In this document: positions 15,419-23,816 of the stretch, in pieces
How positions within the stretch are numbered: position 1 is the stretch's first letter
Layout of the letters: the number at the start of each line of letters is the position of its first letter
NCBI GenBank assembly: GCA_905234855.1
Contig: CAJOIU010000021.1
Location: 1 to 39,846 of the forward strand
DNA: 39,846 nucleotides
Reading direction: 5' to 3'
From: an uncultured Oscillospiraceae bacterium
GTDB taxonomy: Bacteria > Bacillota > Clostridia > Oscillospirales > Oscillospiraceae
Notes under the pieces: generated by a model
Database searches by the model: none
Told to the model about the DNA's origin: nothing
The model's input: only the letters and a program-made list of their open reading frames with translations
Position numbers and translations under genes: made by a program

Positions 15419-15430
15419 AGTCGGAGCGCA

Positions 15431-16789
15431 TCAGTTGATGATGGGCGGCTTTCGATAGAGATACTGCCCGCCTCCCTTACGGAGGCAGCGGCCGTCCTCG
15501 GCGGCTTTCACGCCCCGAAGCCATACCTCCCGGGCGCGGCCGGTGACGGTGAAGCCCTCCCATGGGGAATAGTCGCATTGCGTCTCCTGATCCGCCGCGC
15601 GGATCGTCCCGCGATAGGCGGGATCCCATACGACGATATCCGCGTCGAAGCCCGGTTCAAGAGCGCCCTTTTTGCCCCAGAGCCCCATGGCCTTCGCGGG
15701 GGCGGCGCTCAAGAGGCGGCACATATCCGCCGCGGTGATGCGTCCGGCGGCGACGCCCGCCGTCCAAAGCAGGGCTGGGCGCGTTTCAAGGCCGGGCAGA
15801 CCGTTCGGGATCTTGGAAAAATCGCCGCGGCCAATCTCCTTCTGCCCGGCAAAGTTGAAGGAGCAATGATCGGTGGAGAGGATATCCACCCTGCCGTCCT
15901 CAACTGCCTGCCAAAGGGCATCCCGATCCGCCGCGGAACGGATGGGCGGGGAGCAGACGAATTTCGCGCCCTCGAAATCGGGACGAGCATAGACCTCGTC
16001 CGTCAGTGTCAGATACTGCGGGCAGGTCTCCACCAGCACGGACTGACCAAGCTCACGGGCGGCGTCGATCTCCGCCAGTCCCTCGCGGGTGGAAAGATGC
16101 ACGATCCACGGCAGACCGCGCGCCATACGTGCCAGCTCCAAAAAACGCCGCACGGCGAGAGCTTCCACCTCGTTCGGACGGGACAGCGGGTGATATTTCG
16201 GGGCGGTATGGCCTGCAGCCAGCAGCGCGGCGACGCCGCTGTTTACCATGCCGCCCAGCTCGCAATGCATCCCTACGAACGCGCCCTGCTCGCCCGCCGC
16301 GGCGGCAAAAGCGCGGATATCTTCGTCGTCAAGTCGGAGATTGTCATAGGCCATATAGCCCTTGAAGCTGGTGATCCCGGCCTCCGCCATGCGGGGCAGC
16401 TCCTTTTTTGTGCGCTCGTTCCAGTCGGTGACGGCCATATGGAAGCCGTAATCGCAGGCGCAGCGCCCGTCGGCGCGGGTATGCCACACGTCAAGCGCCT
16501 CCGCCAGCGTATGTCCCCGATCCTGCGTGGCAAAGTCGATGACGACCGTCGTGCCGCCCGCAACCGCGGCGGCGGTGCCGGAAGGGAAGGAATCGGCCGT
16601 GACCGTGCCGGAAACCGGCATATCGAGATGGGTATGGCTGTCGATGAAGCCCGGGAAAAGCAGGCAGCCGGACACATCCACGACCTGCTCCGCCTCGCCG
16701 GGCGGAACGATTTTCCCGCCGTCGATGTACAGGTCGCGCTTTTGGATCCCATCAGCCGTCACAACGGAGCCGCCGCGAAAAACGATCAT
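15431..16789 (-). CDS. hydA: Dihydropyrimidinase/hydantoinase-type cyclic amidohydrolase
   Basis: A 452-aa metallo-amidohydrolase that opens cyclic amides such as dihydropyrimidines or hydantoins. The binuclear metal site is complete: His52 and His54 in DSHTHLDMP, the Lys143 to be carboxylated in SFKGYMAYD, His175 in GMHCE, His231 in WIVHLST and Asp307 in STDHCS. ETCPQYL near 254 is the family hallmark. The length fits dihydropyrimidinases (about 455-480 aa). AGGAGG lies 6 nt before the ATG. It is the third gene of a minus-strand operon with a PLP enzyme and an ATP-grasp protein. The exact substrate (dihydrouracil, hydantoin, or a purine-breakdown intermediate, as proposed for HydA in anaerobic purine clusters) cannot be read from sequence. 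Confidence 0.88.
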   Translation of the reverse strand: MIVFRGGSVVTADGIQKRDLYIDGGKIVPPGEAEQVVDVSGCLLFPGFIDSHTHLDMPVSGTVTADSFPSGTAAAVAGGTTVVIDFATQDRGHTLAEALDVWHTRADGRCACDYGFHMAVTDWNERTKKELPRMAEAGITSFKGYMAYDNLRLDDEDIRAFAAAAGEQGAFVGMHCELGGMVNSGVAALLAAGHTAPKYHPLSRPNEVEALAVRRFLELARMARGLPWIVHLSTREGLAEIDAARELGQSVLVETCPQYLTLTDEVYARPDFEGAKFVCSPPIRSAADRDALWQAVEDGRVDILSTDHCSFNFAGQKEIGRGDFSKIPNGLPGLETRPALLWTAGVAAGRITAADMCRLLSAAPAKAMGLWGKKGALEPGFDADIVVWDPAYRGTIRAADQETQCDYSPWEGFTVTGRAREVWLRGVKAAEDGRCLRKGGGQYLYRKPPIIN

Positions 16790-16814
16790 ATCGTGCCTCC
16801 TATAAGGTGCGCCG

Positions 16815-17834
16815 TCACAGCTTGAGTGACGGCGCGTATTTTTGGAAAACGGGCAGCATGCCGGTCTTTTCCGGCGTCTGTGCCGGAAGCTGCCAGAAGT
16901 CGTGGGCAGTGTAGTCGTTGCCCTCCACGATGGCGGGGCCTTTGGGCGTGATGCCTACGTCCCAGCCGATATAGCGCATCTGCGGTACCTCAAGAGCCGC
17001 CCTGCATACACATTCGCAGGCCTCGAAGAAGCAGGGCACCTCGCGCCCTTGGAGCTTTATATGGGTCATGGGATGCTCGTCATAGGTAATGCCGAGGGAG
17101 CCGTCCCCACTCACGCCGGGGGAGCAGATTATTCCCGTTTCGAGATCGACCCGGCAGCCGAAACCGTAATTGTCCACCACGCGGCCGTTCAGGCCGAATT
17201 TCTGCGTGGCGAAGATCACATGGGGCGCGCCGGCGTCGTCGATGAGCGTGATGAGCCGCAGGCAGTTCATGGCGAGGGGATAGACCTCCTCGCTGCGGGG
17301 ATGCTGTCGCAGCACCTCCTCGATGAGCCACGCCTCGTTCTCCTCCAGCGCGGCGTAAAAGGCGTCGAAATCCGCAAACTGCGCGGAATCGAGCTTTGAG
17401 CAGTCGTGGCCGCAGGAGCCGTGGGCGGGCTTGCAGAATACGACGGGATGCTTTTCGACAAAGGCGCGCACCTCGTCCTTCGAGGCGGTGCGGAAGTTCA
17501 GAAAATCCCGGCGGATATAAGCGCGGAAGGCGGTGTTGAATTTCTCCTTGTCGTTGAAGGTGTCCTCATAGCGAGGGTCGTTGAGAAGAGTGACGAGTTT
17601 TTTCGATTTGACGCGGGTGACATAGGTGGCGCGCTGCTCGTCGGTCAGCTCCCAGAAGCCGAAGGTGAGGTAGTCGTAATACCCCGCGCCGTAGCGGAGG
17701 CCGCAGCGGAGCATATCGCGCGTGAGCCAGCCCTTGCTGCGGCCGGAGAATTTCTGCGCCCGATCCAGCACCTCGGCAAATTTGCCATACCGCATCCCGG
17801 AGAGGACGCGCAGATAGTAAGGGAAAAAGGACAT
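16815..17834 (-). CDS. ATP-grasp protein (sugar-transfer-associated type)
   Basis: A 339-aa protein of the ATP-grasp superfamily, resembling the group found beside cell-surface sugar transferases (Pfam ATPgrasp_ST). The start is placed at 17834 (MSFFPYYLRVLSG), 8 nt after the upstream stop; an open frame extends further back but only as out-of-frame sequence of the upstream gene. Visible ATP-grasp features are the nucleotide lysine in FCKPAHGSCGHDC (Lys135), IEEVLRQHP near 161, and the metal-binding tail GWDVGITPKGPAIVEGND near 300. ATP-grasp enzymes form amide or thioester bonds through acyl phosphates. Lying between a PLP enzyme and a hydantoinase is odd for a sugar-transfer gene and suggests a ligase acting on a related small molecule; that is inference. 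Confidence 0.75.
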   Translation of the reverse strand: MSFFPYYLRVLSGMRYGKFAEVLDRAQKFSGRSKGWLTRDMLRCGLRYGAGYYDYLTFGFWELTDEQRATYVTRVKSKKLVTLLNDPRYEDTFNDKEKFNTAFRAYIRRDFLNFRTASKDEVRAFVEKHPVVFCKPAHGSCGHDCSKLDSAQFADFDAFYAALEENEAWLIEEVLRQHPRSEEVYPLAMNCLRLITLIDDAGAPHVIFATQKFGLNGRVVDNYGFGCRVDLETGIICSPGVSGDGSLGITYDEHPMTHIKLQGREVPCFFEACECVCRAALEVPQMRYIGWDVGITPKGPAIVEGNDYTAHDFWQLPAQTPEKTGMLPVFQKYAPSLKL

Positions 17835-17842
17835 CGACGCGC

Positions 17843-19300
17843 TCAGCCCTGCGCCACGGCGGCGTTGAATTCGCAGATCAGCTCGTCGATGGCGGCGGCC
17901 TGCTTGTGGACGTCGGCAAATTCGGAGCCGTACCAGAGGGCGTTCAGCTCCTCCACTGTCTTGCCCTGCTGCTCGACCCATGTGTAGTACTTGAGGTTAT
18001 GCACGCGCTTGCGCTCGGCATACGTCAGCTCCAGCAGATTGTCGGTCTTCTGCGCCTCCAGATGGCGGGCGAAGTCCACGGCGGCCTTCTCGTGGGAATA
18101 GACGCCGTCGGCGTCGCGCAGCTCCTGCAGGCGGCTGCCATACATGGCGATAGAGTCGGTCAGCACGGTGGCGACGACATCGTGTTCGGTGAATTCGTAA
18201 TATTTCGCCATCTTGATGCAGCACAGCAGATTCGCGATTCCGGAAATGCCGAGCCAGCTCAGCTTCTCCGCAAATTCGGGCTCGAGACCGAGATCGCGCA
18301 CGAGGAAATCGACGCCCTCCGGCTCGTTGAACAGGCGGATCAGCTCCTGACTGTCGTTATCGTCGATGGCGATGACCATATCGGTGTTTTTGACGTTGTG
18401 GATCCAAGGCACATGCTTATCGCCGATGCCCTCTATGCGGTGACCGCCGAAGCCGCAGTTGAGCAGCGTGGGGCATTGCAGCGCCTCGCCCGCGCCGAGC
18501 TTCATGGCGGGATACAGCTCCTTGAGCTTGTCGCCGGAGCCGATGGCGCCGGCGGAGCCGGTGGTGAAGCATGCGCCGCTCAGCCGGTCGCCGGGACGGC
18601 GGATGCGTTCGAATACCTCCGCGATGGCACTGCCCGTCACCTCGTAATGCCAGAGGTGGTTGCCCATCTGCTCGAATTGGTTGAAGATCATATTGGCCGG
18701 ATCCTGCGCCAGCTCATGGGTCTTGTCGAAAATCTCCTTGACGTTCGATTCGCAGCCGGGGGTGGCGATGATCTCCGCGCCGATGGAGCGCAGCCAGTCA
18801 AACCGCTCTCGGCTCATCTCTGCGGGGAGGATGCCGATGGCGTGGACGCCGAGGAGCTTCGAGTTGAAAGCGCCGCCGCGGCAGTAGTTGCCGGTGGAAG
18901 GCCATACGGCCTTCTGCGCGGAGGAGTCGAACCGGCCGGTGACCAGCTCCGGCACGAGACAGCCGAAGGACGCGCCGACCTTATGACAGCCGGTGGGGAA
19001 CCATTTTCCGACCATGCCGATGATGCGGCAGGGAACGCCCGTGAGCGCGGGCGGAAATTCGATATAGTTCGGCGCGCCGAACAGGCCGCCGGACTCCTTC
19101 GGCTCGTTGTGCCAGTTCACGCGGAACAGGTTCACGGGGTCGATGTCCCACAGGCCGGTCTTTGCCAGCTTATCCAGAACGCTCTGCGGGATGAGGGATG
19201 GATCCTTCATCTGTGCGAAGGTGGGGATCACAATGCCGTTTTCCCGGGCGCGGGCGATGTTTTTCTCCCGACCCTGCTTGTTTATGGACAGATCGATCAT
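17843..19300 (-). CDS. Fold-type II PLP-dependent enzyme, unknown substrate
   Basis: A 485-aa enzyme of the cysteine synthase/threonine synthase fold. The candidate Schiff-base lysine is Lys107 in TGCHKVGASFG, the substrate loop is STGNYC (135-140), and a Ser/Gly-rich phosphate loop is TTGSAGAIGSGD (246-257). It is much longer than cysteine synthase (about 310 aa) or diaminopropionate ammonia-lyase (about 400 aa) and contains a long C-terminal helical extension (about 390-485). Such proteins are annotated only generally in Clostridia. The likely chemistry is beta-elimination or replacement on an amino acid. AAGGAGAG precedes the ATG and a consensus promoter lies at 19331-19359. It is the first gene of the operon, divergent from guanine deaminase. 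Confidence 0.8.
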   Translation of the reverse strand: MIDLSINKQGREKNIARARENGIVIPTFAQMKDPSLIPQSVLDKLAKTGLWDIDPVNLFRVNWHNEPKESGGLFGAPNYIEFPPALTGVPCRIIGMVGKWFPTGCHKVGASFGCLVPELVTGRFDSSAQKAVWPSTGNYCRGGAFNSKLLGVHAIGILPAEMSRERFDWLRSIGAEIIATPGCESNVKEIFDKTHELAQDPANMIFNQFEQMGNHLWHYEVTGSAIAEVFERIRRPGDRLSGACFTTGSAGAIGSGDKLKELYPAMKLGAGEALQCPTLLNCGFGGHRIEGIGDKHVPWIHNVKNTDMVIAIDDNDSQELIRLFNEPEGVDFLVRDLGLEPEFAEKLSWLGISGIANLLCCIKMAKYYEFTEHDVVATVLTDSIAMYGSRLQELRDADGVYSHEKAAVDFARHLEAQKTDNLLELTYAERKRVHNLKYYTWVEQQGKTVEELNALWYGSEFADVHKQAAAIDELICEFNAAVAQG

Positions 19301-19330
19301 GAGAATCTCTCCTTTATATCATTTACCGTC

Positions 19331-19359
19331 ATTATAGCGGCTTTTGCGGGGAATTACAA
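19331..19359 (-). promoter_or_regulatory. Promoter of the PLP/ATP-grasp/hydantoinase operon
   Basis: On the minus strand TTGTAA (19354-19359), a 17-nt spacer and TATAAT (19331-19336). Confidence 0.8.
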
Positions 19360-19387
19360 GATTTGTCTGTCACAATCCGCCCGACTA

Positions 19388-19396
19388 TGTTATACT
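19388..19396 (+). promoter_or_regulatory. Extended -10 promoter of guaD
   Basis: TGT directly before TATACT (19391-19396) forms an extended -10. A matching -35 is weak. The start codon of guaD is 41 nt downstream. Confidence 0.5.
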
Positions 19397-19436
19397 GTAA
19401 ATAAATAGATCAGACGGTAACGGAGAGGATCGAAGC

Positions 19437-20699
19437 ATGGAGTCCTTTGTTCTGCGAGGCAGCTATATTTGGTCGGAAAGCCCGCGGGAGCTGGTTTTGA
19501 AACCCCGCGCCTATGGCGTATGCGATGAAAACGGCTGCTGTGCCGGCGTATTCGATGCGCTGCCGGAGCGATATGCCGCGCTGCCCCTGCGGGATCTAGG
19601 CGAAGCGCTCATCGTGCCGGGCTACAGCGACCTGCATACCCACGCCGCGCAATACCGGGATATCGGCCTCGGGATGGATATGACGCTGATCGAATGGCTC
19701 GACGGGCTGACCTATCCCGAGGAGGCTCGGTTTGCCGAGGCGGACTTTGCCCGGGAGGTGTACGGGCGGTTTGCTGCCGAGCTGCGCACCGGGTTCACGA
19801 CCCGGGCGGCGATCTTTGCCAGCGCCCACCGGGAAGGGACGGAGATCCTCATGGAGCTTCTGGAGCAGACTGGCCTGCATACCCTCGTCGGCAAGGTGAA
19901 TATGGATCGAAGCGCGCCGGATTATATACGGGAGCGGGACGCCGCATCCGCGCTGGCCGATACGGAGCGCTGGCTCAGGGAAACGGCGCGGTTCCAGAAC
20001 ACGAAGCCCATCCTCACGCCGCGGTTCGTGCCGAGCTGCACGCCGGAGCTTTTGACGGGACTTGGTCGGCTGGCGGAGCAGCGGGGGCTACCCGTGCAGA
20101 GCCATCTCGACGAGACGCCGGAGGAGGTCGCATGGGTGCGGGAGCTGTGCCCCGACAGCGAAAGCTATGCCGCGGTTTATGACGCGGCGGAGCTGCTGGG
20201 GCCGCAGACGGTGATGGCGCATTGCATTTACATGACCGACGCGGAATGCGCGCTCATGAAGGAGCGGAGCGCGTTCATCGCCCACTGCCCCAGCTCGAAC
20301 GCGAATGTCCGCAGCGGCATCGCGCCGATCCGCAAGTATCTGGACATGGGGCTGAATATCGGCCTCGGCACCGATATCTCCGGCGGCAGCAGCCTCGATA
20401 TGGCGGACGCCGTGCGTGACGCGCTTTCCGCCTCGCGGCTGCTGTGGCGGCTGGGGGAGGAGCATTGGCCGCATCTTCACGCGCGGGAGGCGTTTTATCT
20501 CGCCACAGCAGGGGGCGGCGCTTACTTCGGCAAGGTCGGAAAATTCGCCCCCGGCTATGCCTTTGATGCCGTGGCGGTGGATGACGGCGCATGGAGCGGC
20601 GGGGACGAAACGCTGGAGGTTCGCTTCCACAAGATGATCTACCGCGCCCGATCCGCGAACGTCGTATCGAAGTATGTGAACGGCCGCAGGCTGTTCTGA
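19437..20699 (+). CDS. guaD: Guanine deaminase
   Basis: A 420-aa zinc amidohydrolase converting guanine to xanthine and ammonia. The metal site includes His67 and His69 in PGYSDLHTHAAQY, HLDET near 222, AHC near 260 and GTDISGG near 330. The stretch KVNMDRSAPDYIRE is highly characteristic of guanine deaminases and separates it from other amidohydrolases. The length is close to the family's usual 430-450 aa. GAGAGGAT precedes the ATG. It is divergent from the hydantoinase operon and ends at a shared bidirectional terminator. It would feed xanthine into purine catabolism. Confidence 0.92.
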   Translation: MESFVLRGSYIWSESPRELVLKPRAYGVCDENGCCAGVFDALPERYAALPLRDLGEALIVPGYSDLHTHAAQYRDIGLGMDMTLIEWLDGLTYPEEARFAEADFAREVYGRFAAELRTGFTTRAAIFASAHREGTEILMELLEQTGLHTLVGKVNMDRSAPDYIRERDAASALADTERWLRETARFQNTKPILTPRFVPSCTPELLTGLGRLAEQRGLPVQSHLDETPEEVAWVRELCPDSESYAAVYDAAELLGPQTVMAHCIYMTDAECALMKERSAFIAHCPSSNANVRSGIAPIRKYLDMGLNIGLGTDISGGSSLDMADAVRDALSASRLLWRLGEEHWPHLHAREAFYLATAGGGAYFGKVGKFAPGYAFDAVAVDDGAWSGGDETLEVRFHKMIYRARSANVVSKYVNGRRLF

Positions 20700-20712
20700 C
20701 GACCGCAACAAA

Positions 20713-20756
20713 CCCGCGGGGCAGACCGTATGCGCGATCTGCTCCGCGGGCTTCTT
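20713..20756. terminator. Bidirectional terminator between convergent genes
   Basis: CCCGCGGGGCAGA (20713-20725) and TCTGCTCCGCGGG (20738-20750) pair over 13 bp with one G-U. Short T-rich sequence follows on both strands (CTTCTTT on plus, TTTGTTG on minus). Confidence 0.75.
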
Positions 20757-20774
20757 TATGCGGTTTTATCTGCA

Positions 20775-21845
20775 TCAGAAAATGAACTCGTCACCGATGG
20801 CTTGGGGATCGGAGCCGTCCGTGCCGACGCGGCACAGCCGGGGCTGATCGTCAATGACGGTGGCATAATAGACCGTGTTTTCCGTGACGTGCCGGATCTG
20901 GCAGTAGGCCTCGGCCTGCGGCAGCCCGATCCGCACAGGCTCGCCCGCGCCGTCCATGGGGAACACAAGGATGCTCTCTGCGGCGAGCTGCGGCACATAC
21001 ACCTTTCCGTCGAAGCATGCGACGCTGTCGGTCAGCTCTTCAAGGGTATACCGCCCGCGCAGGCGGCCGTCCAAGTCCCGCAGCTCCAGCAGCGCGGTCT
21101 GTCCGCCGTCGGAATATGTCAGATCACACAGCCCCTCAGGGCCGGCGGTGAGATAGCCCGCGTTGGAGCTGATGATCTTCACCTCCGCGGTCATGGTACT
21201 GTCGTTGCGGTATACGCCGTCGTTGCGGGCGTAATAGATAAAGCCGTCCGCCGCTGCCAGAAGCTGGACGCCATCGGGATACACGGCGGCCGGCTCGCCT
21301 CCGGTCAGTGGGACGCTCCATAGGCTGCCGTCGCCGTATCCTTCGAAAAACACCGTGTCGCCCGCCAAACAGAAGACACCGCTGGGGGAGAGCTCGGCGC
21401 TCAGCACCGAGGGCTCGCCCTCGGCCGGGCAATAATACAGCGCGGAGGGATCGAGGGAATAGAAATACTCCTTGCTGGAGACGCAGAATCCGCCGTCGGT
21501 CGGGATGATGCCCGCGATATATCCGATGTCCTCCGGCAGCAGGTCATGGAGATCCGTGATATCCTCCGCCCGGGCGATCCCGGTGTATACAGCGCCGTCC
21601 CCGCCGGTCACAAACAGAGCGGACAGGCAGGAATCCTCCGCAGCGCCCGGGGAGAGGACGGGCTCCGTACCGGGCAGCACCTCCGGCTCGGCGGTGGGCT
21701 CGGGGATGGGAACGGGTGTAACCTCCGGGGTGGGGGCGACTTCGGCGACGGCCTCCGGCGTGGGCTGCGGAGCTTCGGTTCGTCCGCAGGCGGCCATGCC
21801 AAGCAGCAGAGCGGCGGCGGTCATCAGGCAAAGAATGCGTTTCAT
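20775..21845 (-). CDS. Lipoprotein with beta-propeller-like repeats
   Basis: A 356-aa lipoprotein. The signal peptide MKRILCLMTAAALLLGMAAC ends in the lipobox GMAAC. A Pro/Glu/Thr linker (about residues 22-65) precedes about 290 residues of repeated short strands of the form DGxxYYARNDGVYRND, AADGFIYY, CFDGKVYVP, RVGTDGSDPQ. This resembles the DUF5050-type propeller proteins of Clostridia, which are thought to be extracellular. No catalytic residues are recognised. GGAGG lies 9 nt before the ATG, with a consensus promoter at 21897-21925. The role is unknown. Confidence 0.75.
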   Translation of the reverse strand: MKRILCLMTAAALLLGMAACGRTEAPQPTPEAVAEVAPTPEVTPVPIPEPTAEPEVLPGTEPVLSPGAAEDSCLSALFVTGGDGAVYTGIARAEDITDLHDLLPEDIGYIAGIIPTDGGFCVSSKEYFYSLDPSALYYCPAEGEPSVLSAELSPSGVFCLAGDTVFFEGYGDGSLWSVPLTGGEPAAVYPDGVQLLAAADGFIYYARNDGVYRNDSTMTAEVKIISSNAGYLTAGPEGLCDLTYSDGGQTALLELRDLDGRLRGRYTLEELTDSVACFDGKVYVPQLAAESILVFPMDGAGEPVRIGLPQAEAYCQIRHVTENTVYYATVIDDQPRLCRVGTDGSDPQAIGDEFIF

Positions 21846-21896
21846 AGCGGATACCTCCGATAAACGGTGGGTTTGTTTCTTTTGTTACCATTTCAC

Positions 21897-21925
21897 AGTA
21901 TACCACGTTGGAGCCGCAGATGCAA
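21897..21925 (-). promoter_or_regulatory. Promoter of the propeller lipoprotein gene
   Basis: On the minus strand TTGCAT (21920-21925), a 17-nt spacer and TATACT (21897-21902), with CGTGG directly before the -10. Confidence 0.8.
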
Positions 21926-21934
21926 GCAGTGCAC

Positions 21935-21966
21935 AAAAAGAGGCCGCTCCCGCGCAGGGAGCGGCC
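21935..21966 (-). terminator. Terminator of aqpZ
   Basis: On the minus strand perfect 10-bp arms GGCCGCTCCC/GGGAGCGGCC (21957-21966 with 21942-21951) are followed by TCTTTTTG. It ends the aquaporin transcript just before the next promoter. Confidence 0.88.
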
Positions 21967-21980
21967 TTGAAAGCGTGCGA

Positions 21981-22646
21981 TCAGTCCTTTTCCGCGGAAA
22001 GGAAGCCGTAAACGACTGCCGCCAGAGCGCCGCCGACCAGCGGGCCGACGATGAATACCCAAAGGCTCTTGAGGGCTTCGCCGCCGGCGAACAGCGCCGG
22101 GCCGAAGCTGCGGGCAGGGTTCACGGAGGTGCCCGTAAGGGCGATGCCGAGGATATGCACCAGCGTCAGGCTCAGACCGATGACAAGGCCGGCTATGGCG
22201 CCGTTTTCCACCTTGGAGGTCACGCCGAGGATGGCGATGACGAAGACAAAGGTGAGGATGATCTCGATCAGCAGGGAGCCGAAGGCGCTGCCGTTATAGA
22301 GGCCGTTGGCGCCGAAGCCGCAGTCAAAGCCGAAGATGAGGCCGAGGATCAGCGCGCCGAGGGTGGCGCCGATGCACTGGGCGATGACATAACCTATGAA
22401 ATCCTTGCCGGTCATCTTTTTTGAGATGAGCATGGCGATGGAGACGGCGGGGTTGATATGGCAGCCGGAGATGTTGCCGATGCTGTAGGCCATGGCGACG
22501 ATCACAAGGCCGAAGGCCAGCGCGGTGAGGATATACCCGCCGCCGGAGGCGGCGTCACAGCCGACCGCGACCGCCGTTCCGCAGCCGAAAACGACCAAAA
22601 CCAGCGTACCGATGCATTCCGCGATGTATTTTTTTATAGCGCTCAT
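21981..22646 (-). CDS. aqpZ: Aquaporin (MIP family, AqpZ-like)
   Basis: A 221-aa channel with six membrane helices. Both pore half-helices carry the signature NPA: HINPAVS at residues 64-70 and SVNPARS at 174-180. The selectivity-filter residues His164 (TLVHIL) and Arg179 match water-selective AqpZ rather than glycerol facilitators, which have Gly and an enlarged loop. The length (AqpZ 231 aa) also agrees. AGGAGG lies 7 nt before the ATG. It has its own promoter and terminator and is divergent from rex. Gly/Cys-rich loops (GCDAASGGG) replace the usual charged first loop. Confidence 0.92.
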   Translation of the reverse strand: MSAIKKYIAECIGTLVLVVFGCGTAVAVGCDAASGGGYILTALAFGLVIVAMAYSIGNISGCHINPAVSIAMLISKKMTGKDFIGYVIAQCIGATLGALILGLIFGFDCGFGANGLYNGSAFGSLLIEIILTFVFVIAILGVTSKVENGAIAGLVIGLSLTLVHILGIALTGTSVNPARSFGPALFAGGEALKSLWVFIVGPLVGGALAAVVYGFLSAEKD

Positions 22647-22698
22647 AAGAAAACCTCCTGTATTCCGGGCAAATGCATCCTGCCCGCTTGATAGGAAA

Positions 22699-22727
22699 AT
22701 TATACCACGTTGTCCGAAGATTCACAA
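22699..22727 (-). promoter_or_regulatory. Promoter of aqpZ
   Basis: On the minus strand TTGTGA (22722-22727), a 17-nt spacer and TATAAT (22699-22704), again with CGTGG before the -10. Confidence 0.85.
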
Positions 22728-22798
22728 TATGATTTACATAATATTTTTGTTTTTTTGTTCCCGGCAGTTTCCGCTGCTTCGGGCGGCGGAAAAAGGAA

Positions 22799-22827
22799 TT
22801 GCGTTTTGCGGGAACGAGTGCTATATT
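22799..22827 (+). promoter_or_regulatory. Promoter of rex
   Basis: TTGCGT (22799-22804), a 17-nt spacer and TATATT (22822-22827). Confidence 0.7.
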
Positions 22828-22861
22828 TTAGGTAACAAATCAATGTGAGGAGGCTAGGTTT

Positions 22862-23500
22862 ATGAAACGCATCCCGGATGACGTGATCCGGCGTTTGCCG
22901 CTGTATCTGCGAAAGCTGGACGGGCTGTATGCGAAGGGTGAAAAACGTGTGTCCTCCGGCGAGCTCTGTCGGCAGCTTCGGATGGAGCCGTCCCAGCTTC
23001 GCCGCGATCTGGCGTGGTTTGGGGATTTTCCGCAGCAGGCCTTTGCTTATGATATCGATGGACTGCGCAGGGAGATCGGCAAGATCCTCGGCACACACGA
23101 GGAGTTTTCCGCGATCCTTGTCGGTCCGGGTAAGATCGGCTCGGCGCTGATCGAACACTTCAGTTTCATAGTAGACGGCTATGAGGTCCTCGGCGCGTTT
23201 GACGTAAGTCCCGAGAGGATCGGCACGGAGATCGCCGGCGTACCCGTGTATGATATCGCCGGTCTGGGGGATTTCGTCCGGGAGCATAAGGTCGATATCG
23301 CGATCCTGACCGTTCCCCGCGGCCCTGCGCAGAAGCTGGCTGACGTGCTGGTGGAAAGCGGCATCCGCGCCATCTGGAACTTCACGAACGAGGAGCTGGA
23401 TGTAGGTGCGGCCGATGTGCTGGTGGAAAATGTGCATTTTTCCGACAGTCTCCTGCACCTCAACTATTATCTGGCGCAGCGAAACGGGGAAACGGACTGA
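22862..23500 (+). CDS. rex: Redox-sensing repressor Rex
   Basis: A 212-aa transcriptional repressor that senses the NADH/NAD ratio and controls fermentation and respiration genes. An N-terminal winged helix (about residues 5-78: RRLPLYLRKL, SSGELCRQLRMEPSQLRRDLAWFG) is followed by a Rossmann domain with the dinucleotide loop VGPGKIGSAL at 87-96 and the conserved AFDVSPERIG and HFSDSLLHLN segments. The length matches the family (about 210-215 aa). AGGAGG lies about 9 nt before the ATG. The gene stands alone with its own promoter and terminator. No clear Rex operator was seen in its own promoter. Confidence 0.95.
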   Translation: MKRIPDDVIRRLPLYLRKLDGLYAKGEKRVSSGELCRQLRMEPSQLRRDLAWFGDFPQQAFAYDIDGLRREIGKILGTHEEFSAILVGPGKIGSALIEHFSFIVDGYEVLGAFDVSPERIGTEIAGVPVYDIAGLGDFVREHKVDIAILTVPRGPAQKLADVLVESGIRAIWNFTNEELDVGAADVLVENVHFSDSLLHLNYYLAQRNGETD

Positions 23501-23516
23501 ACCCGAACGAACAAAG

Positions 23517-23555
23517 AAGCCCTTGGAAACGCGGCGCGTTTCCAAGGGCTTTTCC
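23517..23555. terminator. Terminator between rex and tusA-like gene
   Basis: Perfect 16-bp arms AAGCCCTTGGAAACGC (23517-23532) and GCGTTTCCAAGGGCTT (23536-23551) with a GGC loop, followed by TT on plus and CTTTG on minus, so it serves both convergent genes. Confidence 0.9.
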
Positions 23556-23567
23556 GCTGTGAAAGGG

Positions 23568-23771
23568 TTATTTGGTGAGCGTAAGGGTGTATTCGCCGTC
23601 CGCTTCCTCGACCGAGAGAGCATAGCCCTCCAGCGCGGCGTAGCGGGAGATATTCTCCACGCAGACCATGGCGTCTACCATGACCTCCAGTTTTTGCGGG
23701 TGATTCTTTTTGACCTCCTGCTGAACCATGACCACGGGGATGGGACAGCTTTGACCTCTGGCGTCAATCAT
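23568..23771 (-). CDS. TusA/YedF-like sulfur or selenium carrier
   Basis: A 67-aa single-domain TusA-like protein. The catalytic-type cysteine is Cys9 in the hallmark ARGQSCPIPVV, followed by the usual helix and beta sheet (LEVMVDAMVCVENISRYA). TusA proteins carry persulfide sulfur; the YedF subgroup, encoded next to YedE, is associated with selenium trafficking. GGAGG lies about 6 nt before the ATG. It follows yedE in the same direction after 45 nt, as in many Clostridia. It lacks the C-terminal DsrE-like half of full-length YedF. Confidence 0.88.
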   Translation of the reverse strand: MIDARGQSCPIPVVMVQQEVKKNHPQKLEVMVDAMVCVENISRYAALEGYALSVEEADGEYTLTLTK

Positions 23772-23816
23772 AATGATCCTCCATGCGCTTATGCGCGGTA
23801 ATCGTGATGGATAAAC

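Noticed and set aside
22728-22798. Rex operator in the aqpZ-rex intergenic region
   Set aside because: A TTCACAA half site is present near 22722, but no inverted partner at the spacing TTGTnAA-N4-TTnACAA is found.
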